From Desulfofustis sp. (GTDB lineage: Bacteria; Desulfobacterota; Desulfobulbia; Desulfobulbales; Desulfocapsaceae), in the NCBI GenBank assembly GCA_030145365.1, contig JAQYVS010000112.1, forward strand, positions 1-19,329: 19,329 nt of DNA. The letters are read 5' to 3'. The notes under the pieces were generated by a model. That model saw nothing but the letters and a program-made list of their open reading frames with translations, did no database searches and was not told the origin of the DNA. Shown piece after piece: positions 14,368 through 19,329 of the stretch. Each line of letters starts with the position of its first letter. The stretch's first letter is position 1. The translations under genes were made by a program, and so were the position numbers.

Positions 14368-15837
14368 ATGAATTCAGGGTTTAAATCACAATGCGTCCCC
14401 GAGTACCGTCTTTTGCAAGAGACTCAGATCAAACGTATCCACTGTGCTACTCTGGAGCTTCTGGAAACGGCAGGGGTCAAGGTCATGGATGAAGAGGCTG
14501 TTGAGATGCTCAGCGATTCTGGGTGTCGGATCAAGTCGGACAATATTGTCCAGATTCCTAATTGGCTGGTAGAAGACTGTATCAGAAGCGCACCCTTCAG
14601 GATTACGATTTACAACCGATTAGGGGAAGAGGCAATGCGCCTTGAGAGTAAGCGCATTCATTTCGGACTGGGAACAGACTTGGTTAACTCCTACGACATC
14701 GACACCGGTGAATTGCGTCAATCTCAGTTAAAAGATGTTGCCAATGCCGCGAAAGTGGCTGACTCATTGAAGGAAATCGATTTTATAGGATCATATGCTC
14801 TGCCCTACGATTCACCCCAGAACATGGGCTATATTGATTCATTCAAAGCACAACTCGAAAATTCTGTTAAACCAATTTTCTTTACTGCTGCCGGGTTAGA
14901 GGATTTGGCAATTATCAATGATATGGCTGCTGCTGCGGTCGGTGGAGTTGATATTCTTAAGGAAAAGCCGATCAGTATTCATTATTCCGAACCATTGACT
15001 CCATTGTCCCACACATCTGGAGCTCTTAAAAAGTTGTTCTATTGCGCCGATAACCTGATTCCTGTGAATTTTACACCAGGTATGATGTCTGGAGGAACTG
15101 CCCCAATAACTTTGGCTGGAGCCATCACGGTGGGTAATGCTGAGGCGCTCTCCGGTATCGTTATGCATCAGCTGCGTCGCAAAGGTGCCCCTATTATTTC
15201 AGGTTTCGGCATGTCTACGCTGGATATGAAGACGGCAGCCTGTATATACGCCTGCCCTGAATATCGATTGGCACTTTCAGCCTGTGCTGATCTCTACCAT
15301 TATTACGGCATACCCATGTGGGGAACCGCCGGTGTGAGCGATGCCCAATGTTTGGATGAGCAAGCCGGCATGGAGTGGGGGATCTCACTATTGACGGCAG
15401 CCCTCGACGGATCAAACCTGATTCATGATGTGGGCTATCTGGGGCAGGGCTTAATTGGGCACCCAGCTGCCATCGTTATTTGTGCAGAAATTATCAGCTA
15501 TGTAAAACGGTTTATTCGTGGATTCACTATCGACGATATTGATATCAGTATGGATGTCATTAGAAAAGTCGGACCTCAAGGGCAGTTTCTCAGCACTCCT
15601 CATACGGTTAAAAATTATAAAACTGAACATTGGTTTCCTGAACTCACCAACAGATATCCTCTGGCATACTGGGAAAAAACCGGTCAGCAAACCCTCGCTG
15701 ATAAGGCTATAGAGCGTACTAAATCGATATTGCAAGATCATAAGGTCGAATCCCTGGGTGTCGATGTTCAGGAAACTCTCAACGCAATGAGAGGCGAAGC
15801 CGTTGGGAAGCTTCAAGGGATAAGCTTTGAAACCTAA
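14368..15837 (+). CDS. MttB-family (trimethylamine methyltransferase superfamily) protein without pyrrolysine
   Basis: The protein has 489 residues, the usual MttB/MtgB length. Family features are LLQETQIKRIHCATLELLETAGVKV at the N-terminus, the barrel segments LIPVNFTPGMMSGGTAPITLAG and MHQLRRKGAPIISGFG, then MWGTAGVSDAQCLDEQAG (residues 318-334) and LIHDVGYLGQGLIG. In pyrrolysine-containing MttB the special residue lies at about position 334, in a segment I would align with residues 318-334 here. No UAG interrupts this frame. It therefore belongs with the non-pyrrolysine members, which include demethylases for glycine betaine (MtgB), proline betaine (MtpB) and carnitine (MtcB). The substrate cannot be assigned. 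AAAGGAG nine bases before ATG supports the start. The gene heads an operon with the corrinoid activator. Confidence 0.9.
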   Translation: MNSGFKSQCVPEYRLLQETQIKRIHCATLELLETAGVKVMDEEAVEMLSDSGCRIKSDNIVQIPNWLVEDCIRSAPFRITIYNRLGEEAMRLESKRIHFGLGTDLVNSYDIDTGELRQSQLKDVANAAKVADSLKEIDFIGSYALPYDSPQNMGYIDSFKAQLENSVKPIFFTAAGLEDLAIINDMAAAAVGGVDILKEKPISIHYSEPLTPLSHTSGALKKLFYCADNLIPVNFTPGMMSGGTAPITLAGAITVGNAEALSGIVMHQLRRKGAPIISGFGMSTLDMKTAACIYACPEYRLALSACADLYHYYGIPMWGTAGVSDAQCLDEQAGMEWGISLLTAALDGSNLIHDVGYLGQGLIGHPAAIVICAEIISYVKRFIRGFTIDDIDISMDVIRKVGPQGQFLSTPHTVKNYKTEHWFPELTNRYPLAYWEKTGQQTLADKAIERTKSILQDHKVESLGVDVQETLNAMRGEAVGKLQGISFET

Positions 15838-15957
15838 ACAATAGAAACCTGAAAGAAATATTTCGTTGTTTCGTCTACAAGAGTTTGGGACCTTCGACAA
15901 GGCAATTGAGAACGGGATTATCTATTCCAAGAACCCTTTGTAAGGAGTGGTATCAGG

Positions 15958-17943
15958 ATGGAACAAAAAACAGCGACTATTATATTCCAACCCTCTGGCA
16001 GAAGAGGTCAAGTCCCGGTGGGCATTACCTTTGTTGAAGCCTCCCGTCTTCTTGGGGGCGATATCGAAGCACCCTGCGGTGAACACCAGGTATGCGGTAA
16101 ATGTAAAGTACGTGTTGAAGATGGACGTTTTGAAAAATATGCAATTCATTCCACTCCAGATAATGCCGGACCAATCGGGCCTTCTGAAGAAAAAATAATG
16201 ACTGTAGAAGAAAAACTTGAAGGCCTGAGGCTTGGCTGCACGGCAACGGTTGAGGGTGATCTGTTGCTTTATGTTCCTGAGTCATCCAGAGCGGGTAAAC
16301 AAGTTGTCAGCAAAGCTGCTCGGGAGATTGATATCGATCTTAATCCGGGAGTAAAACACTATGTTGTTAAGGTTGAAGAACCGACTCTAGAAGATGGCAT
16401 GGCAGACTTCGAAAGGGTCACACGGGTACTTGAAAGTCACTATGGTCTTTCATCTCTAACGATTGACATCTACGCACTGAGAACTCTTTCAAGCGCACTG
16501 CGGTCAAGTGACTGGGAAATTACGGTAAGTGTCTGGATGGATAAAGAAATGATCCGAATCAGACCTGGATCGAACTGCAGCGGATATGGTTTTGCTTTTG
16601 ATATCGGCACGACAACCATCGCAGGATATTTGTGTGACCTGGGAACAGGGAATGTTGTTGACACCTATTCCACGATGAATCCACAGGTGAGATATGGTGA
16701 AGATGTGGTATCACGGATATCGTATCATATGGGAAATCCCGATGGCTTGGCAAGGATGAGCTCAGATATCATCTCGGCGGTCAACGGGTTGATCGATGAA
16801 GCTCTGGAGGGAAAGAGCATCGATAAGGATTCAGAAGTGGGGCAATCAGAATCCAGCATCATCACGGCTGAGGACATCCTTGAGATTTCATTCTGTTCAA
16901 ATACGGCCATGCACCACATACTTCTGCAGCTTGATCCCGCGCCTCTGGGGGCAATACCGTTTACTCCTGCGATCCACGGCAGTATCAACATCAAATGCAG
17001 GGATCTTGGCCTTAATGTTCATCCAGCAGCAAATGCATTCTTTCTGCCAAGTATTGCCGGCTATGTCGGAGGTGATACCATTGGCGTCATGCTTGCTGAA
17101 ACTCCCCAAAGCTCTGAGAAGACGCAACTGATTATAGACATTGGAACCAACGGAGAACTGGTATTAGGTAATAGTGAAAAATTGCTTTGTTCTTCCTGTG
17201 CAACCGGGCCGGCGCTTGAAGGTGCTCAGATTGAGTTTGGTATGCGTGCAGCTCCGGGAGCCATTGAACGGGTAAAGATAGATCCCGACACCGCCGATGT
17301 CGATTATAAGGTCATCGGCAGAAAGGCCTGGAGACGTTACTCAAAACCAGAGGAAATGCAAACCAGGGGGATCTGTGGTTCCGGTATTCTTGATGTGGTG
17401 GGGGAGCTGCTTCTAGCCGGAATAGTTTCCAAGAGCGGGGCTTTTAGCAAAGAGGCACAGGCGTCTGATCGCTTTCGTGAAAACCCTGAAACAGGATTTA
17501 AAGAATTCGTATTGGCCTGGGCACCTGAGACAAGCATTGGTAAAGATATTGTAATTACCCAAAAGGATATTCGTCAGATTCAGATGGCAAAAGCATCAAT
17601 TTATACTGGATCTAAACTGATGATGCAGCACATGGGAATTACCCACCTGGACAGTATCAAAGTCGCTGGTGCTTTCGGGACCCATATTGACAAACACCTT
17701 GCCCGGGTGATTGGGTTGATTCCCGATTGCTCTCCAGAAACAGTATCCAGCGTGGGTAACGCTGCTGGTGACGGGTGTCGAGCAGCACTATTGAACAGAG
17801 ATATGCGAAAGGAAGCTGATAAGCTGTGCCGCAACGTCGCCTACCTGGAGTTGACCCTTGAAGAAAATTTTCAGGGCGAGCTGGTTGCAGCCACCCAACT
17901 TCCTCACATGATAGATGAATTCCAGCACCTCGATGGAAAATAG
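15958..17943 (+). CDS. RamA/RACo-type ATP-dependent reductive activator of corrinoid proteins
   Basis: This is a 661-residue protein. The N-terminal ferredoxin domain (residues 1-105) carries the 2Fe-2S pattern C40-x5-C46-x2-C49 and C94 (APCGEHQVCGKCKVRV, LRLGCTATV). A linker leads to an ASKHA-type ATPase region of the DUF4445 kind. It has DIGTTTIAGYLCDLGTG (215-231), LIIDIGTNGELVLG, SSCATGPALEGAQIEFGM, and RGICGSGILDVVGELL. Such proteins use ATP and a low-potential electron to return inactive cob(II)alamin to cob(I)alamin. The gene lies 120 bases after the mttB-like gene with AAGGAG before the ATG. It shares this likely task with the MetH-activation-like protein on the other strand. Confidence 0.9.
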   Translation: MEQKTATIIFQPSGRRGQVPVGITFVEASRLLGGDIEAPCGEHQVCGKCKVRVEDGRFEKYAIHSTPDNAGPIGPSEEKIMTVEEKLEGLRLGCTATVEGDLLLYVPESSRAGKQVVSKAAREIDIDLNPGVKHYVVKVEEPTLEDGMADFERVTRVLESHYGLSSLTIDIYALRTLSSALRSSDWEITVSVWMDKEMIRIRPGSNCSGYGFAFDIGTTTIAGYLCDLGTGNVVDTYSTMNPQVRYGEDVVSRISYHMGNPDGLARMSSDIISAVNGLIDEALEGKSIDKDSEVGQSESSIITAEDILEISFCSNTAMHHILLQLDPAPLGAIPFTPAIHGSINIKCRDLGLNVHPAANAFFLPSIAGYVGGDTIGVMLAETPQSSEKTQLIIDIGTNGELVLGNSEKLLCSSCATGPALEGAQIEFGMRAAPGAIERVKIDPDTADVDYKVIGRKAWRRYSKPEEMQTRGICGSGILDVVGELLLAGIVSKSGAFSKEAQASDRFRENPETGFKEFVLAWAPETSIGKDIVITQKDIRQIQMAKASIYTGSKLMMQHMGITHLDSIKVAGAFGTHIDKHLARVIGLIPDCSPETVSSVGNAAGDGCRAALLNRDMRKEADKLCRNVAYLELTLEENFQGELVAATQLPHMIDEFQHLDGK

Positions 17944-18019
17944 TTCCATCCATTGTCTGATACAGCTGGGATCATTTGTCGAATAATTAATAACATTTAA
18001 CAATAAGAGTTTAATCAGT

Positions 18020-18721
18020 ATGCATGTTGCACTGTTACAATGCGATTCGGTACATGAACGTTTTCTACATATTGAAGGCGACTTTCCAGAAATGTACGAA
18101 CGACTTCTCGCGGCAGATAATGCCGATGTCAAAATAACTACCTTTGATGTTAGGGCTGGAAAGTTTCCTGATTTGAACAATGAATATGACGGATTCATCT
18201 GTACCGGCAGCAGGGCCTCTGTCTATGAAAATGAGGACTGGATTACTGAACTCAAAAGTTACGTGCGACTTCTTTACTCAACAGGCAAAAAATTTGTCGG
18301 AATATGCTTTGGCCATCAACTCATCGCGGAGTCCCTGGGGGGTATCGTTGCACAATCAGAGCAAGGCTGGGGAATTGGAGTTCAAGTATCTCAGATACTT
18401 GAACACAAGGGGTGGATGCACCCTGAGCGTGATTTTGTTGCTGTTCCTGTAAGTTATAAAGATCAGGTAATTGAGTTACCACCAGATTCTGAGACCTTGG
18501 CTTCCAACAGCTGGTGTCGCCACTTCATGGTTACTGCCGGCAAACATTTTTTAGGGATCCAAGGGCATCCTGAGTTATCAAAGTACTATCTAGAAAGATT
18601 GATTCGATCAAGGGAAGATGTATTAGGTGAATCAAAAGTGTCTGATGGAATAAACAGTCTTAAAAATGAGATTCACTCTGATGTGCTGTCACATTGGATT
18701 CTGAATTTTCTACGATACTAA
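18020..18721 (+). CDS. Class I glutamine amidotransferase-like protein
   Basis: The protein has 233 residues. It has the catalytic nucleophile Cys96 in GICFGHQLIAESLGG, with the partner residues His183 and Glu185 in GIQGHPE, so the triad is intact. SYKDQVIELPP corresponds to the SHxDxV segment of stand-alone GATase1 proteins related to GMP synthase. It is not fused to a synthetase. Relatives release or transfer ammonia, or hydrolyse gamma-glutamyl compounds. Being third in the mttB-like operon (76 bases after the activator), it may act on a gamma-glutamyl or amide form of the methylated substrate, but that is inference. Confidence 0.85.
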   Translation: MHVALLQCDSVHERFLHIEGDFPEMYERLLAADNADVKITTFDVRAGKFPDLNNEYDGFICTGSRASVYENEDWITELKSYVRLLYSTGKKFVGICFGHQLIAESLGGIVAQSEQGWGIGVQVSQILEHKGWMHPERDFVAVPVSYKDQVIELPPDSETLASNSWCRHFMVTAGKHFLGIQGHPELSKYYLERLIRSREDVLGESKVSDGINSLKNEIHSDVLSHWILNFLRY

Positions 18722-18892
18722 GTATTACAAACAAGGTTACGTGAACGCAGGATACAATTCGGTGAGACGCTTGAAAGATTTAGGAAATAGATAGTTAATC
18801 TTCTTCCACTCTATGTGAGGATCTGGTTCAGAGAAAAAAGTTAAAGTTGGCAAATCTAACGTCAACACCTTGGCGTGGATTAGAAACAAACG
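18722..18892. other. Convergent gap between amidotransferase and HxlR/SCP2-like gene
   Basis: This 171-base stretch between converging genes contains no gene. The only secondary structure noticed is a weak AAGATT/AATCTT pair with a 16-base loop and no U-run, so no terminator is called. Confidence 0.3.
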
Positions 18893-19329
18893 CTATATTT
18901 CCCTTGCTGAGGGGAGATCTGTAAATATACTATTTGCCATCCAGGCGGTTATGTTGTTCGTAAGATTTCTGTCTCCGACAATTTTCAAGGTCCCTTCCCT
19001 AATTGCTTTTCTATACGTAGTGTCCCCCATCCAAATATCGGCCATGGTCTTAACACTCGAGGTGAAGTAGACATCTACGTCTTTGCCTGGATCGTTGACA
19101 CAGAGATCAATGTCATCACCTGTTACGACTAACCACCAATCAGGATATTCTTCAATATCTGTAAACTTGAATCTAATAACGGTTTCCTTTCCGATAAGTT
19201 TATCCTGAACAATACTGCGCTTTAAATACACCATTAAAAGTTCTACATCATAGTCCTTTTCTGTCAAATTTGACCTGGCCCAGCGCATTCCCCAGTCACC
19301 AAGACCCTTGATGGTTGGGAGCAATTCTT
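18893..19329 (-). CDS. C-terminal part of a probable HxlR-type regulator with SCP2-like domain, truncated by the window
   Basis: The frame runs off the right edge. About 145 residues are visible, ending at UAG 18895-18893. The first residues, ELLPTIKGLGDWGMRWA, match the end of the HxlR winged-helix domain (ELxPVLxALGxWG). The rest (VIRFKFTDIEEYPDWWLVV, DLCVNDPGKDVDVYFTSSVKTMADIWMGD, LKIVGDRNLTNNITAWM) resembles the SCP2 sterol-carrier-like fold that some HxlR regulators carry as a ligand domain. No ATG appears in the visible N-terminal part, which agrees with a missing start. Its relation to the methyltransferase cluster is unclear. Confidence 0.6.
   Translation of the reverse strand, partial: ELLPTIKGLGDWGMRWARSNLTEKDYDVELLMVYLKRSIVQDKLIGKETVIRFKFTDIEEYPDWWLVVTGDDIDLCVNDPGKDVDVYFTSSVKTMADIWMGDTTYRKAIREGTLKIVGDRNLTNNITAWMANSIFTDLPSAREI

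Noticed and set aside
15240..15251. CTGTATATACGC inside the mttB-like gene as a fourth operator
   Set aside because: It matches only 10 of 12 bases, breaks the palindrome, and lies within coding sequence with no promoter nearby.
15451..15900. 149-codon open frame on the minus strand opposite the end of the mttB-like gene
   Set aside because: It overlaps conserved coding sequence on the opposite strand and has no recognisable motif or ribosome binding site.

Overview
The window most likely comes from an anaerobic bacterium, probably a sulfate-reducer-like member of the Desulfobacterota. That assignment is inferred from gene content: corrinoid methyltransferases, iron-sulfur and molybdopterin enzymes, ferredoxin-type corrinoid reactivation and a probable selenoprotein. 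No rRNA or other taxonomic marker is present. The left and centre of the window (positions 1 to about 13930) are almost entirely on the minus strand. The right part (14368 to 18721) is on the plus strand. The window begins inside a CobW-type GTPase and ends inside an HxlR/SCP2-like protein.

Minus strand, in order of transcription: a GntR/UTRA regulator (13928-13173); a corrinoid protein and an MtmB-family methylamine methyltransferase homologue (12949-10875); a MetH-activation-domain-like protein (10710-9916); an FAD/NAD oxidoreductase, a four-cluster ferredoxin and a molybdopterin oxidoreductase (9846-5976); a polar-amino-acid-type ABC transporter with two permeases, an ATPase and a binding protein (5717-2199); an MtaA/MtbA-like (UroD-fold) methyltransferase (1983-949); a thioredoxin-fold CxxC protein (922-536); and a CobW/P47K GTPase (452 to beyond position 1). 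Plus strand: an MttB-family methyltransferase, a RamA/RACo-type corrinoid activator and a class I glutamine amidotransferase.

Taken together this looks like a complete methyl-group utilisation system for a methylated amine or amino-acid-like compound. The ABC transporter would import the substrate. The MtmB-like and MttB-like enzymes would demethylate it onto the corrinoid protein. The MtaA/MtbA-like enzyme would move the methyl group to a downstream carrier. The RACo-like and MetH-activation-like proteins would rescue oxidised cobalamin. The Mo/FeS/FAD trio would supply or take electrons. A 12-bp palindrome, CTGTATATACAG (one copy with one mismatch), lies in front of gntR, of the corrinoid protein-mtmB operon and of the mttB operon. 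It is the probable operator of the GntR regulator and ties both strands into one regulon.

Two things stand out. First, the MtaA/MtbA-like gene is interrupted by an in-frame UGA exactly where the family has its C-terminal zinc-ligand cysteine (PG-C). The frame continues for 32 sensible codons, and a 7-bp hairpin with a GGC loop starts 13 nt after the UGA, as in a bacterial SECIS element. The gene is therefore probably a selenoprotein of 344 residues, and a simple gene caller would truncate it. Second, the MtmB homologue reads straight through with a valine where archaeal MtmB carries pyrrolysine, and the MttB homologue also lacks any in-frame UAG. This would be a pyrrolysine-free version of both methylamine methyltransferase families under one regulator, acting on an unknown substrate.
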